64,000 bases of DNA from Omphiscola glabra (Eukaryota; Mollusca; Gastropoda; Lymnaeidae): positions 29,856,049 to 29,920,048 of the forward strand of contig OZ024801.1 of the NCBI GenBank assembly GCA_964017045.1, read 5' to 3'. The translations under genes and the position numbers were made by a program. This document shows, piece by piece, positions 12,190 to 25,284 of this stretch. How positions within the stretch are numbered: the first letter of the stretch is position 1; each line of letters opens with the position of its first letter. Under the pieces are notes generated by a model, which saw nothing but the letters and a program-made list of their open reading frames with translations, was not told where the DNA came from and ran no database searches.

Positions 12190-12470
12190 ACTCACCCACC
12201 AACGATGACAATACAACCCTTCACGATCAGTAGGTCACAAGGGAACTCCACTGACCCTTGAGTGACCTCTGCGAATCAAATCTTGCATCTCAGTTTTGAC
12301 ACCTTTCCTGGTGTCCAGTTGCGATGAAACTCCGCACAACTACCCACCCGCGATGACAACACAACATTTCATGATCAGTAAGTCACCAGTGATGTGCCCT
12401 GATCCTTGATTGACCGTTACAGGTCGAATCTTGAATCTCAATTTCGATCCAACTCCAGATCTTAAACTGA
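12190..12470. repeat. Two diverged copies of a ~148-bp unit
   Basis: CGATGACAATACAACCCTTC with GATCAGTAGGTCAC near 12203-12238 matches CGATGACAACACAACATTTC with GATCAGTAAGTCAC about 148 bp later. The following segments (CCTTGAGTGACC / CCTTGATTGACC) also align. Confidence -1.
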
Positions 12471-12945
12471 GCTGAAACAAAAGAACATAAAATTCATGGG
12501 CGCCGCGCCTTGTTTTTTCTTGTAAGTAGTCACATGACTGTTACAACTGTGACGTTTTTTTCAATCTTTTAAATAATTTTTTTAGAAAAGCGTGTTTTTA
12601 AAAAGTATTTTTATATTTTTGTATTTATCCTTTTTTTCTTTATTAGCACATTACATCATAGAGTCTTAACTTCCCCCTTTCTACGAAGGTAGGGGTTGTG
12701 GACCACGTGTGGCATATGAGGTTAATTGTTGAAATTAGCCTCGCGGCCTTCACACCCTGAACGGTGGTTGTCAACTATGGTTCCAATTTATTGGATGCCA
12801 TACGAGAAGTAACAACAAGGACAGAAATATTAGTGGAGACTCCAATAACAGACAGTTTAGCTTGGAATCCTCTTGCGGTGTAGGGTGGTCCTCTTTATAT
12901 TCATATGCTCGCATTGCAGGAGGTGGGGCCTCATGGGGCCTTAAA
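12471..12945. other. Unannotated sequence
   Basis: Nothing recognised. Confidence -1.
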
Positions 12946-13245
12946 GCGCAAAAAGAACTGAATTGTGGACAAAGTGCGCAATAAGAACTGAATGGTGGAC
13001 AAAGTGCGCAATAAGAACTGAATGGTGGACAAAGTGCGCAATAAGAACTGAATGGTGGACAAAGTGCGCAATAAGAACTGAATGGTGGACAAAGTGCGCA
13101 ATAAGAACTGAATGGTGGACAAAGTGCGCAATAAGAACTGAATGGTGGACAAAGTGCGCCACAAGAACTGGATTGTTGACACAGTGCGCGCAAGGAGTGG
13201 ATTGTTGACAGAGTGCGCGCAAGGAGTGGATTGCGGACTGAGTGT
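12946..13245. repeat. 30-bp minisatellite, about 8 copies plus degenerate end units
   Basis: Unit core GGTGGACAAAGTGCGCAATA then AGAACTGAAT. The right edge (13160-13245) is made of diverged units (TTGTTGACACAGTGCGCGCA). The 30-bp period keeps several frames open on both strands; these are not genes. Confidence -1.
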
Positions 13246-13861
13246 TTGCAACAGCGCGCGTGAAGAGTTCCAGTTTCTATTATTTGAATCCTATTTCATT
13301 GGCGTAGGGAAATGACATGAATGACATCACAGAGCTAAGTCGCTAAACATTTATTTCAGAGTACGAAACAGCTTTTGACTGCCTCGGCCCAGAATTTAGA
13401 CGCTGCGGCTAGTTGTATGACATCAGACTTTCAACTGAGGGAAACACAACTTTCCATGTTTCTAAATGAGAAACAATTTATGCTACAAAACTCACCAACA
13501 AATACTATTTTGATGCAAATCTTAGCGTGCGTTAAATGGCTGACTTCCGTTTCGGCGAATCGGTTTAAATGTGTCACCAACTGAAATAGGTTAAAAAAAA
13601 ATTCGAATAAACTAAAAGAATGACCTCGTCGGGTCCATTAAGATAAATAGGACTATTACAATGACAGTAGCTATAAACATTCCCAACCTAACAAGAAACG
13701 AGATGGTGGGGAAGAAGACCCACTGAGTGTCCACCGGAGAAACAAGCCTAAAGCACAAACAGTCGACGGGCAGGTGTTGGGTGGAGTTTGATTTATCTCG
13801 CAGACGACGTCACAGGCTTCAAGGCCTTGGCTCTTGCTAATAAACCCGCGCGGAGCGTCTC
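13246..13861. other. Unannotated sequence
   Basis: A 69-codon frame at 13375-13584 has no recognisable similarity. No gene called. Confidence -1.
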
Positions 13862-14195
13862 ACGCGAATAAAGCCCAGAGTCTCAGGCGAATAAAGCCCA
13901 GAGTCTCAGGCGAATAAAGCCCAGAGTCTCAGGCGAATAAAGTCCAGAGTCTCAGGTGAATAAAGCCCAGAGTCTCAGGCGAATAAAGTCCAGAGTCTCA
14001 GGCGAATAAAGCCCAGACTCTCAGGCGAATAAAGCCCAGAGTCTGGGGTGAATAAAGCCCATTGCAGAGTCTCAGGCGAATAAAGCCCAGAGTCTCAGGT
14101 GAATAAAGCCCAGAGTCTCAGGCAAATAAAGCCCAGAGTCTCAGGCGAATAAAGCCCAGAGTCTCAGGTGAATAAAGCCCAGAGTCTCAAACCCT
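13862..14195. repeat. 23-bp minisatellite carrying AATAAA, about 14 copies
   Basis: Unit core GAGTCTCAGGCGAATAAAGC then CCA. Each unit contains a canonical AATAAA on the plus strand, giving about 14 poly(A)-signal hexamers in 330 bp. The strand is opposite to the gene at the right. Confidence -1.
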
Positions 14196-14377
14196 GAATC
14201 TGCAGTCGGAGACGTTTGGATCAAACGTTATAACGTATGTACGTCATCAGTGGACGGGCAGAGATAGCAAACGAATAATTAACAAATCTAAACTCCTTAC
14301 TAGACCATTAAATATGTTTAAACCATTACTATATTTCCGCAAGAAAGCGTGCCCCACGGGCGTACACTTTGATTTCA

Positions 14378-14532
14378 CAGTACATGCCTCACAGTGCATG
14401 CCTCACAGTGCATGGCTCAAAGTGAGTGCCTCACGGTGCATGCTTCACAGTGCATGTCTCTCAGTGCATGCCACACAGCCTACATGCATCAAAGCTCATG
14501 CCTCACAGTGCATGCCTCACACTCAAAGTGCA
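14378..14532. repeat. 14-bp degenerate tandem repeat, about 10 copies
   Basis: Unit CACAGTGCATGCCT with substitutions and some length changes. Contains the palindrome GCATGC. Confidence -1.
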
Positions 14533-15229
14533 TGATGTCACAGGTGATGATGTCAAAGGTGATGAGCCGACTCCATGTTGGCTTTATTTCAGAGAATAAA
14601 TTTAAACATTTAAAAATAAGAATAAAAATAATTTGTTTTTAAAAAAAATTAAAGAAAAAAGAAAAAAAAAAAAAACAGCTTTCCAGTTCATCCCGGGACG
14701 TGCGTCTCACTGGGCACTGGGAGCACGGGATTTCTTGTGCGCTACAATTAAAACTTCATTAGCATTCGGATAAGGCAGGTGCGGTCCGTCTGAGGGGACG
14801 GGCTGAGCTCCTAGTTAATCTCAGCAGAATTTTTTTTTTAAATTTTATATATATTCTTTTATAACTAAGAAAGCCCCCCCCCCCCCCCCAATGGTTTGGG
14901 ATAGGAGAGGTTTCGGCGTAGGGGAGGAGGGGGTGGGGGTAAAATGACTGGCACTTATTTCTCAACAGTATCTAGGTACTGGAAGTGAAAGAACAATGAT
15001 AGCCAATAATAGCCAATAAAACAACAGATGAACGAAACTAAAGTCGAGTCAATGAAATAAGGCGCGAATGGGTGGGTGGGTGGCGGTGGGACCTTGCCGT
15101 TAGAATGGAGGTGGGATCGTGAGTATAACAAAACAATTATTTGAAAAATTATAAATTGTGCGGTCGAAAATATATTTCAAAATTACACGTTAAATTATTA
15201 CTAACGTTAAAACAAGCTTCCGTGCAACC
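14533..15229. other. Unannotated sequence with poly(A), poly(C) and GGGT tracts
   Basis: A-rich run at about 14640-14675, C run at 14874-14889, GGGTGGGT stretch near 15068-15090. No gene. Confidence -1.
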
Positions 15230-15785
15230 AATCATAAAACAAAGGTAAATTCATTTTGGCTTGAGAACTGAACGCAAACTGAGGTGAATTCATTCTGGCC
15301 TGAGAGCTGAACGCAAACAAAGGTAAATTCATTCTGGCTTGAGAACTGAACGCAAACAAAGATAAATTCATTCTGGCTTGAGAGCTGAACGCAAACAAAG
15401 GTAAATTCATTCTGGCTTGAGAGCTGAACGCAAACAAAGGTAAATTCATTCTGGCTTGAGAGCTGAACGCAAACAAAGGTAAATTCATTCTGGCTTGAGA
15501 GCTGAACGCAAACAAAGGTAAATTCATTCTGGCTTGAGAGCTGAACGCAAACAAAGGTAAATTCATTCTGGCTTGAGAGCTGAACGCAAACAAAGGTGAA
15601 TTCATCCTGGCCTGAGAGCTGAGCGCAAACAAAGGTAAATTCATTCTGGCTTGAGAGCTGAACGCAAACAAAGGTAAATTCATTGTGACTTGAGAGCTGA
15701 ACGCAAACAAAGGTAATTTCATTCTGGCTTGAGAGCTGAACGCAAACAAATGTAAATTCATTGTGGCTTGAGAGCTGAACATTAT
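15230..15785. repeat. 39-bp minisatellite, about 14 copies
   Basis: Unit core AAGGTAAATTCATTCTGGCT then TGAGAGCTGAACGCAAAC. The 39-bp period gives a 194-codon minus-strand frame made of 13-residue repeats (FAFSSQARMNLPL). There is no promoter, splice or homology evidence, so I treat it as a repeat only. Confidence -1.
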
Positions 15786-17683
15786 TTTCATTGCTACTTT
15801 ATGGCTGTCTTAAATCAACAATATTAAGACAAATTAATTAATGTCATTTGATATATTTTAGATTTGGTCGCATTATATATATCGATAATAATAGAAAATA
15901 GGTAAATAAAACTCGCAAGGGGCCATAATAAAATATTGTAGCGGAGATACGCCGCGAAACGAGCTCTAACCACAAACAAAGAAGAAGACACAAAAACTTT
16001 TGTTTTTAACTCAGTTTAGATATATATATATAAATAATGTCAAACATATATACTGTAAACGCAAATGTTTTCGTCCGTTCTTTTCTAAAACTCCGTTCCG
16101 AATGTGCAGCCTGATACGTCTCCTGGGAAGACAATGTTAAAATGCTCTTACCAGATTTATGGGTACAGTTTGCCTGACACTAGAACAGTAAATTAGCATT
16201 TCTGGGATATGGACAACACACGTAAACACGCCATTAATCACGGTGCAGCTCTCGCTGTGCCAGGGGAAAAGTCTGGCCTAGCCGCGTTAAAATATATAGA
16301 TATTAAACAATTACGTGGACAGTTTAAGACAGGTGTTGGAACAACGAGGGGCGACACTGTGAATCAAAACTAATCCGGTGGCGTTCCCAGTCTTGACGTC
16401 CATTGCAACCCACGCTTAAGGCTATACTCGGAATGGCGCGTAGGAGAGCGGGTTGTCGTTCCACCGCACATTCCTTGAGAGTTTGGTAAGGGCATCGAGA
16501 GTGGGGAAAGGTTGGAAATTAATGCATTCTTATTTGTTATATTTAATTGTGTTTGACGTTTTCAACGCCAGAGAGGTCTTCACTTCTGTGATATCATGCT
16601 TTCGAGGACAACGCGCGGGCATTTTGGTGTTCAGGGGAGGGTTAACATATAAATAACATAAACGAGACGTGGCTGAGAAATCGGGAGTAAATGAATTTAG
16701 GACTTAAACACCAAAACGTAGGTAAATAATCATATATATCCGCTACTATAGTTTGGGGGGGGGGGGCCTGAAAGGTTGGGGACATAATAAAGTTTATTTG
16801 AAAATCACGCTTCATCGCCAAAAGCTCGAAGCGCGGTACAAAGTAACAAGATTGAAAGAGAAATGAAAACAATCTATATTTTACCACATTGAAATACAAA
16901 ACGCAACAATAAAAAACTGTAGACGACATACGAGCACACCCATTCAAAATATTACATCACCTTGCAACCGTAAACAACACAAGCCAATATACAACTAGGA
17001 GTTAATATTATATATAGCTAGCTGGAAAAGATGGTAGACAACATCACCCTAGCAGGTGTTTCCTTTCTCTCGATAGCTTTTGTAAGAAATCCAGAAACTA
17101 GTGAACTTCCGGTCTAAACGGATCGCATTGGCCTGAGAAAGTTTAAAATATTTTTAAAAAAAACCAAATAATAGCTTGGCCAAATCTCATTTTTAACGCT
17201 GGATCCTGTTAATTGCCGTGCACCAAATGCGCACAGAACTGCACGATGCGCACATATTTATTTATATACTCGCAGAATGCACAGTGTGAGCTCTTTAATC
17301 CGCCTACCTACCCACTACGCAGAGGGGAGGCGCCAATCGTGCTCTCCACGCGTGCTTGTTGTGAAACCCTAACCCCCTGTGTCGGCGCCGCGGCTTCCAG
17401 TCAATAACGTGCAGCTAATACGGCTGTCTGGCGTTACGGGGGTTTCCTGTTACGTCCAGGCCATCAGAGCCTGCGCTCTGACAGCAACCTTCTTGTCTCC
17501 TGGCTTACACCTACAGAAACTACTCCAAGTTCTTTAACGTTTCTCCACTATAGCATCGACAAAACTGAAAGTGAACGGATATTACTTACAAATGATACAC
17601 CTGAACAACGGTAACTGCCCATGAGTGCACCAAAGATTTAAAAAATATTTTTATTATTATTTTATTTTTAAAAAAAAAAACTT
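15786..17683. other. Unannotated sequence
   Basis: A/T-rich, with a G run near 16753-16766. No supported feature. Confidence -1.
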
Positions 17684-19946
17684 TAGCTTCTGAGTGTCCA
17701 ACAGCTTAAAATTAAAACAAAACTTTAGCTTCTGAGTGTCAGACAGCTTACAAGTAAAACAAAACTTTAGCTTCTGGGTGTCCAACAGATTACAAGTATA
17801 ACAAAACTTTAGCTTCTGAGTGTCCACAGCTTACAAGTATAACAAAACTTTAGCTTCTGAGTTTCCAACAGCTTACAAGTAAAACAAAACTTTAGCTTCT
17901 GAGTTTCCAACAGCTTACAAGTAAAACAAAACTTTAGCTTCTGAGTGTCCAACAGCTTACAAGTAAAACAAAACTTTAGCTTTTGAGTGTCCAACAGCTT
18001 ACAAGTAAAACAAAACTTTAGCTTCTGAGCGTCCAACAGCTTACAAGTATAACAAAACTTTAGCTTCTGAGTGTCCAACAGCTTACAAGTAAAACAAAAC
18101 TTTAGCTTCTGAGTGTCCAACAGCTTACAAGTAAAACAAAACTTTAGCTTCTGAGTGTCCAACAGCTTACAAGTAAAACAAAACTTTAGCTTCTGAGTGT
18201 CCAACAGCTTACAAGTATAACAAAACTTTAGCTTCTGAGTGTCCAACAGCTTACAAGTATAACAAAACTTTAGCTTCTGAGTGTCCAACAGCTTACAAGT
18301 AAAACAAAACTTTAGCTTCTGAGTTTCCAACAGCTTACAAGTAAAACAAAACTTTAGCTTCTGAGTGTCCAACAGCTTACAAGTAAAACAAAACTTTAGC
18401 TTTTGAGTGTCCAACAGCTTACAAGTAAAACAAAACTTTAGCTCCCGAGTGTCCAACAGCTTACAAGTAAAACAAAACTTTAGCTTCTGGGTGTCCAACA
18501 GCTTACAAGTAAAACAAAACTTTAGCTTCTGAGCGTCCAACAGCTTACAAGTATAACAAAACTTTAGCTTCTGAGTTTCCAACAGCTTACAAGTATAACA
18601 AAACTTTAGCTTCTGAGTGTCCAACAGCTTACAAGTAAAACAAAACTTTAGCTTCTGAGTGTCCAAAAGCTTACAAGTAAAACAAAACTTTAGCTTCTGA
18701 GTGTCCAACAGCTTACAAGTAAAACAAAACTTTAGCTTCTGAGTGTCCAACAGCTTACAAGTATAACAAAACTTTAGCTTCTGAGTGTCCAACAGCTTAC
18801 AAGTATAACAAAACTTTAGCTTCTGAGTTTCCAACAGCTTACAAGTATAACAAAACTTTAGCTTCTGAGTGTCCAACAGCTTACAAGTATAACAAAACTT
18901 TAGCTTCTGAGTGTCCAACAGCTTACAAGTAAAACAAAACTTTAGCTTCTGAGTGTCCAACAGCTTACAAGTAAAACAAAACTTTAGCTTCTGAGTGTCC
19001 AACAGCTTACAAGTAAAACAAAACTTTAGCTTCTGAGTGTCCAACAGCTTACAAGTATAACAAAACTTTAGCTTCTGAGTGTCCAACAGCTTACAAGTAA
19101 AACAAAACTTTAGCTTCTGGGTGTCCAACAGCTTACAAGTATAACAAAACTTTAGCTTCTGAGTTTCCAACAGCTTACAAGTATAACAAAACTTTAGCTT
19201 CTGGGTGTCCAACAGCTTACAAGTATAACAAAACTTTAGCTTCTGAGTGTCCAACAGCTTACAAGTAAAACAAAACTTTAGCTTCTGAGTGTCCAACAGC
19301 TTACAAGTAAAACAAAACTTTAGCTTCTGAGTGTCCAACAGCTTACAAGTAAAACAAAACTTTAGCTTCTGAGTGTCCAACAGCTTACAAGTAAAACAAA
19401 ACTTTAGCTTCTGAGTGTCCAACAGCTTACAAGTATACAAAACTTTAGCTTCTGAGTGTCCAACAGCTTACAAGTATAACAAAACTTTAGCTTCTGAGTT
19501 TCCAACAGCTTACAAGTATAACAAAACTTTAGCTTCTGAGTGTCCAACAGCTTACAAGTATAACAAAACTTTAGCTTCTGAGTGTCCAACAGCTTACAAG
19601 TAAAACAAAACTTTAGCTTCTGAGTGTCCAACAGCTTACAAGTAAAACAAAACTTTAGCTTCTGAGTGTCCAACAGCTTACAAGTAAAACAAAACTTTAG
19701 CTTCTGAGTGTCCAACAGCTTACAAGTATAACAAAACTTTAGCTTCTGAGTGTCCAACAGCTTACAAGTAAAACAAAACTTTAGCTTCTGGGTGTCCAAC
19801 AGCTTACAAGTATAACAAAACTTTAGCTTCTGAGTTTCCAACAGCTTACAAGTATAACAAAACTTTAGCTTCTGGGTGTCCAACAGCTTACAAGTATAAC
19901 AAAACTTTAGCTTCTGAGTGTCCAACAGCTTACAAGTAAAACAAAA
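17684..19946. repeat. 42-bp minisatellite, about 53 copies, with 8-unit higher-order structure
   Basis: Unit core AAAACTTTAGCTTCTGAGTG then TCCAACAGCTTACAAGTATA and AC. Variants (GAGTTTCC, GGGTGTCC, AAGTAAAAC versus AAGTATAAC) recur with a 336-bp (8-unit) period, for example GAGTTTCC near 19160, 19497 and 19833. Because 42 is divisible by three, the minus strand is open for 543 codons of a 14-residue repeat (TCKLLDTQKLKFCF), interrupted near 19434 by a single-base deletion. Confidence -1.
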
Positions 19947-20120
19947 TGAATTGGCAGATTATCGCAGCACATCTTTTTAAAAGTACTCTTGACCACACTT
20001 ATTATAGTTTAAGTCTGATTTTTACAATAACCTGTCTTCGCCATTTGATAATCTTACGTTGGTTCTTTTTTTGTTGTTCCAATTTAAACGCATTCCGTAA
20101 TAATGTCCACAATTCCGATA

Positions 20121-20385
20121 TAGGACAAATAGCCTGACTACTGTACTCATTGAACAAATAGCCTGACTACTGTACTCATTGAACAAATAGCATGACTCCT
20201 GTACTCATTGGACAAATAGCCTGACTACTGTACTCATTGGACAAATAGCCTGACTACTGTACTCATTGGACAAATAGCCTGACTACTGTACTCATTGGAC
20301 AAATAGCCTGACTACTGTACTCATTGGACAAATAGCATGACTCCTGTACTCATTGGACAAATAGCCTGGCTGCTGTACTCATTTA
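20121..20385. repeat. 29-bp minisatellite, about 9 copies
   Basis: Unit core GACAAATAGCCTGACTACTG then TACTCATTG. Two units carry the same CATGACTCC variant, a sign of block copying. Confidence -1.
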
Positions 20386-21017
20386 AAAAAAAACAAACTT
20401 TAAATACGTTTTTCTCTTATTTTATTTTTTTTATTATGCGTTTCATTAATTAAAGTTTATTTCCACTTGCGAAAGAAGCAGGTAAAAATTAGACAAGTGT
20501 GCACAACAGTCTAGCCATTCACCACGTCCCGTTAACAACAACGTCCTGTTTAGTCTATGTCCAAAGTTTTATTTTGAGTTGTAGCAAAGACCCCAGCGCC
20601 TCGAGCCCCGTGGGGGCGTAATTCGAGTCGCCGCCGACGTTTACAGTCGAGTAAACGCCGATGAACACGATCGCGTAGGTGCCTGTTTAAGTCTCGAGTC
20701 AGAGGCGGCGCCGGGAGTCTGAAGGGCTGTCAGAATAGACGTGTCAAATTAATGACATTTCTTGAGAGTGCAATATGATTTTCAGAAAATATTTTTGTTC
20801 TCCCCATGCTTTTACGAATATAATATGAATATCTGCTTGTGCTTTCAATAAGATACGCTGTTTTTTTACTGTGATTATAAGCTAACCAGGCTAAAAACGA
20901 TGCTTCCTCTTTAAGCGGAAAGGTTTAGCATCCTTATATATTTTGCAATTTTCATTCCGCTTTGCTCCATAGCTCCAATTTAAATGTGTACCGAAATTGT
21001 GTATCGAATCGCGCACC
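20386..21017. other. Unannotated sequence
   Basis: A GC-richer, CpG-containing patch at about 20590-20720 stands out from the A/T-rich surroundings. No gene recognised. Confidence -1.
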
Positions 21018-21186
21018 ATAGGTATCGACTCACTCACTTTAGGCATCGACTTACTCACTTTAAGTATCGACTCACTCACTTTTGGTATCGACTCACTCAT
21101 TTAGGTATCGACTCACTCACTTTAAGTATCGACTCACTCACTATGGGTATCGAATCACTCACTTCAGGTATAGACTTACTCACTTG
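21018..21186. repeat. 20-21-bp minisatellite, about 8 copies
   Basis: Unit GTATCGACTCACTCACTTTA with 1-2 bp variation in length between units. Confidence -1.
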
Positions 21187-21238
21187 ATTAATTGTCATTA
21201 AATAAGTACACATAAGAGTTGGGGGTCTCATCATGTTT

Positions 21239-21345
21239 TAACAATATCCCAAGTAATGTAGAACTATATACAGTACCCAGGCTAACAGTATGCTTAACAA
21301 TATCCCAAGTAATGTAGAACTTAAGTACCCAGGCTATTACGAATA
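21239..21345. repeat. ~55-bp direct duplication, 2 copies
   Basis: Both copies contain AACAATATCCCAAGTAATGT then AGTACCCAGGCTA. Confidence -1.
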
Positions 21346-22497
21346 CTCCCTGAATGTTCGAGAAAATCACCCCGTGAAAATGTGTTAACACTTCCTAATA
21401 CCTGAACCACAGTGGGCGAAAACAAAAACTTCTAGAGTCCGAAGGGTTTGAGAACTACTGCGGTGTACGCACATTTGTAAAAAGGCGACCACTTTTGAGA
21501 GCGAATATTTCATAAACCTTCTTATTCAAACATTGCAGCAGTACAACCACCCCGCCCCACCTAAACCCTTTTCTCTTTCTCGTCCTGGCGCCGTGGACTG
21601 TCTGCAAGATTCCCAGGTTTCGAATGTTCCGCTGAGCAGACGACAGTGCTGCACCACGTCGGATGGCTGACACAACTGACAGGTATGTTAGAGAAAGGTC
21701 CTGCGATGAAACGTTCGCTAAACATTCACCGCTGTATGATTATTTCATGAGTAATGGCAAATTATTTTTTAAAAAAACAAATTTAAAAAAAACTAGAAAT
21801 AACCCGACCAAGGAATGGTGGCGGCAATGCGTGAACTTCCCATCTACTACAGTTACTCGACAAAACACACATTCGAGTAACGCACTTTATAAGAATCCCG
21901 ATTGGTGATAACTTCTGGGAAATTTCATTTGCGCGCCTTTTGAACACGGTGTTACAGCCATACTGACATACATATAGACATACATAAATACACAGCAAGA
22001 GAATCTTTATTTGTAATAGAAGCAACAGATGCAGTGAATGAACGTTGATAAGATCACTGCTTTTAAATGAAGATTTACCAACCCGAGCATTTCGTTTTAA
22101 ACAGGGTTTTATCCACCTGAACTCACTTGGCTACACATAGAAACAGAAATATAACTGAATATTTCATTGCAATGGCGTGAATACTTAATTATGGAAGAAA
22201 AATAACGCAATAACTGCATGGACTCTCCTTTGTTAGTGCAACGCGACCACTTCATAAAATACATAGTGGACATTTGAATGTCAGGCAGGGCAACCACGAG
22301 GAGCATAAACAAAAAGTAATACAAATTTAACGTTAGGAAAAACAATGTCGGGAGGGCGGGGTTAGGGGAAGGGGAGGGAGAGAAACGTTCAAATATAAAA
22401 GTTGAGTGTAGTATTGGTTGTTTTGATTTTTTAAATTTAAAATTTATAAGAAATTGGCGGACTATTGGCCAGGTGCACTACCGGTAACATAAGTGCC
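21346..22497. other. Unannotated sequence
   Basis: No gene or mobile element recognised. A purine-rich GGGAGG stretch lies near 22350-22382. Confidence -1.
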
Positions 22498-22652
22498 GTG
22501 ATCCACGAACCTACCACGGAGTACCACGAACCTACCACGGAGTACCACGAACCTACCACGGAGTACCACGAACCTACCACGGAGTACCACGAACCTACCA
22601 CGGAGTACCACGAACCTACCACGGAGTACCACGAACCTACCACGGAGTGCCA
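22498..22652. repeat. 21-bp minisatellite, about 7 copies
   Basis: Unit TACCACGAACCTACCACGGA followed by G, nearly identical copies. The period of 21 leaves frames open on both strands. Confidence -1.
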
Positions 22653-25125
22653 CGACCCCCAGATCAGAAATAAGGCCGATAATTACCGGCGCTCTTAAGG
22701 ATCGCCAAACCGTGACAAATGGGACACTTGACTCGGCTCCCTGCAAGCGCCCCCTGTTGAGGTCAAATCAACATCGTCGTTATCAACTTCATCAGAACTC
22801 TGTCGCGACTGCTTCCCAGCCTTCATTAACGGCATACTGCTTTTCCGCTAGAGCGTTCATAAGAGGGAGATGTATAGACTCAAAGATGGGGGAACGGCCT
22901 ATGTTATCAGTTAATTGGAGGGTTGATTGCTCTGCAAGGGTTGGTTTTTTTCGTCGCTCTTTGGGGAGTGGTGGATGTAAATTGAAAATAACTAGATGTG
23001 CGGTCTAAAATGTTGAAATGTTTTAAACTTTCTAAATGATGAAATGTGTTAAACTGGTTCATAATAACAACTGTATTTTGGGGTTAAATGTTGGCACATG
23101 TTTGGTAGAACTTGCACGCCCTGCTATATTGATGAGATCAGCACAATGGACGTCCACTTGAATACACGGCGAGAAGACGTTTCCTGAAAACTACAGATCA
23201 CAGTTTCCATTGAAAGGCACGTTTCACAGCAGTGTTGTGTTCAAAAGAGGAAGACACGTGGCTGGCAGTGAGCGCCATTTCAACGAAATGAATCGGAAAT
23301 CTAAGAGAAAATATCAATAATTACATTCTGTAACCAATTATCTTCAAATGTAACCTGATTGATCAATTTTTTTTTATATTTTTTTTTGGGGGTGGGGGGG
23401 GGGGGGAAGGGGAGGGGAAAGAAGAGGAAAAAAAGGAAAGAAGGTAGGGTGGGAAGGGGGCGGAATTAAATACAATTGAAAAGGTTATCAGTAGTATTTA
23501 TTATACAAAACTACTTTTTTTTTTGGGGGGGGGGGGGGGGTGAGTATAATTTTACTTAATGTATTTGATAATAAAAACCTTTGGATATGTAAAGATCAAA
23601 ACAATACTTCTTTTTTTGCAGATCGCCCAACATGTTGTAAGTTACCCTCTTCTAATCCTCGTGACATGAGCCCCACTCCCTCGTCAAACAGACACGGAAG
23701 AGCAATCAGCCCACACACACAAGTCAGCCACGGAAGAAATCAACCATTCTCTTCTCAGATGAATCTCCCACTCTTGGGGGATGAGATCAGGCCGCGAGCG
23801 AGCAGTCCGGCGCGACCGCTCCATTGACCAAAGTCCGACCAAACGTCCCACTGACCAGCCCCGTGTCCACTCGATTATTCTGGTGTCAGGCCGGTGGCCC
23901 GAGATAAAAATCTGGTACGTCGCGTCCGAGATTAACCCCCGGGTAGCCGGCACATTGTTCGGGTGAAGTTCAGCGCGTGATCTTGCTTCAATTCCGATAG
24001 GGAAATCAAGCAGTTAGTGAGTCGAGCCGGGAAGCACCAATTCCAATTTGTAAAAATATGTCACTATATAAGTACCCGTGTTATCTTGCCATGTGTAAAT
24101 ACATTTTTTAATGTTATTCAGACATGTTTATGAGTTTATCCTCACACTCTTAAAATCGTACATTATCATCACAAAATCGTTCAATACATTATCTTAATAG
24201 TTAAAAATAAACATACAGTATATAAAATGTATACAGCTCAAAATTGTACATTGTACGCCAAAATCGTAAGAGTGAACAGGTCTAGTTATTGTTTAAGCGG
24301 AAATTAGTGGGAGAGACTGCAATCAGGTTAGCAAACGTGGAAATGAATTTATTTATTATTTTTCTTCTAAGTTTGATTCTCTGCTGTCCTAGATACTGAT
24401 ACCCAGTGGAAAAAAAAAATCTTGAAAATTCAAAGGAAAGGGAGGGAGGGCAACTGCCCGTCCCAGCCCTAACGAGATGACGTCCCTGCCCCCCCCCTCC
24501 ATCCCCACGTCCTAGGACGTATAATGAAATGTTCTCTCAATGATCTTCCAGTCACCCCCCCTTTACAACCCTTACAACCGACGAAATGGCCAACCGGCGC
24601 TGACAGTTCTTCTCGTTTCCACGTGTTACACCGAGCGACTACAGGGAGTCATCGAGGACGGCATCACACGCAACTCGGAATAACAGTGAGCAAATCCGCC
24701 AACACGGGCTTTACGCGAGAATGCCTGCCTCAGACTCGCAGACAATTATGTGGCGAGAAACACGAGTTTAATGGAAGAAGAAAAAAATGTCTGCACTCAA
24801 ACAATGCTGCTGGTTTGTGGTTTTTTTTGGGTTGTTTTTTGCTTTTTAAAAGGATTCGCTAATAAGAAAAAAGATTTCCGACGATGGGAGCAACATAAGT
24901 TGCCAACAAAGTACTAATTGCCGTGGCAACATTAGTCTGTCTGCCCCACTAAGTGTACCGTCAAACAAATGACTGGGTTCATTAGATGAAGTACAAGTAC
25001 TGTCAGCATTCTAGATTTTAAAACGCGCTCGTCACCAGTCATTGGTGTGTGTGTGGGGGGGGGGGGGGGGGGGGGGAAGGAGCCAGAGGACAGAAAGTGT
25101 ATTTAAGCAAGGACTATATATAGAG
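22653..25125. other. Unannotated sequence with long G runs
   Basis: G runs near 23388-23406, 23525-23540 and 25054-25076; C run near 24490. GC-richer segments at 22700-22960, 23650-23960 and 24520-24800 contain short frames without recognisable domains. Confidence -1.
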
Positions 25126-25276
25126 CAGTGTTTCCCAAACGTTTAGGTTTCGAGGACCGGTGGACAAGTTTCGCAATTTCTTTTTTTATTTTCGCATAAA
25201 TATTCATTTTGTGCTGATCGGCAAATTAAGGCTCGCGGACCGGTGCCGGTCCACGACCACCATTTGGGGAACGCTG
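25126..25276. mobile_element. Nonautonomous hAT-like element (151 bp), abutting a second one
   Basis: Ends CAGTGTTTCCCAAACG and (reverse) CAGCGTTCCCCAAATG. Right flank is GACTAGAG (25277-25284). The left flank reads GACTATATATAGAG, the same target with a TA expansion. Interior contains GGACCGGTGCCGGTCCACGA. Confidence -1.
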
Positions 25277-25284
25277 GACTAGAG

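Noticed and set aside
15207..15791. 194-codon minus-strand frame
   Set aside because: Made of the 39-bp minisatellite only.
17809..19925. Long minus-strand reading frames of 543 and 173 codons
   Set aside because: They consist only of the 42-bp unit read in one frame; a period divisible by three without a stop gives this automatically. No promoter, splice sites or flanking domain.
21663..21908. Short plus-strand frame starting MADTTDRYVRERSC
   Set aside because: No similarity recognised and Lys/Asn-rich A/T-driven composition; no splice context.
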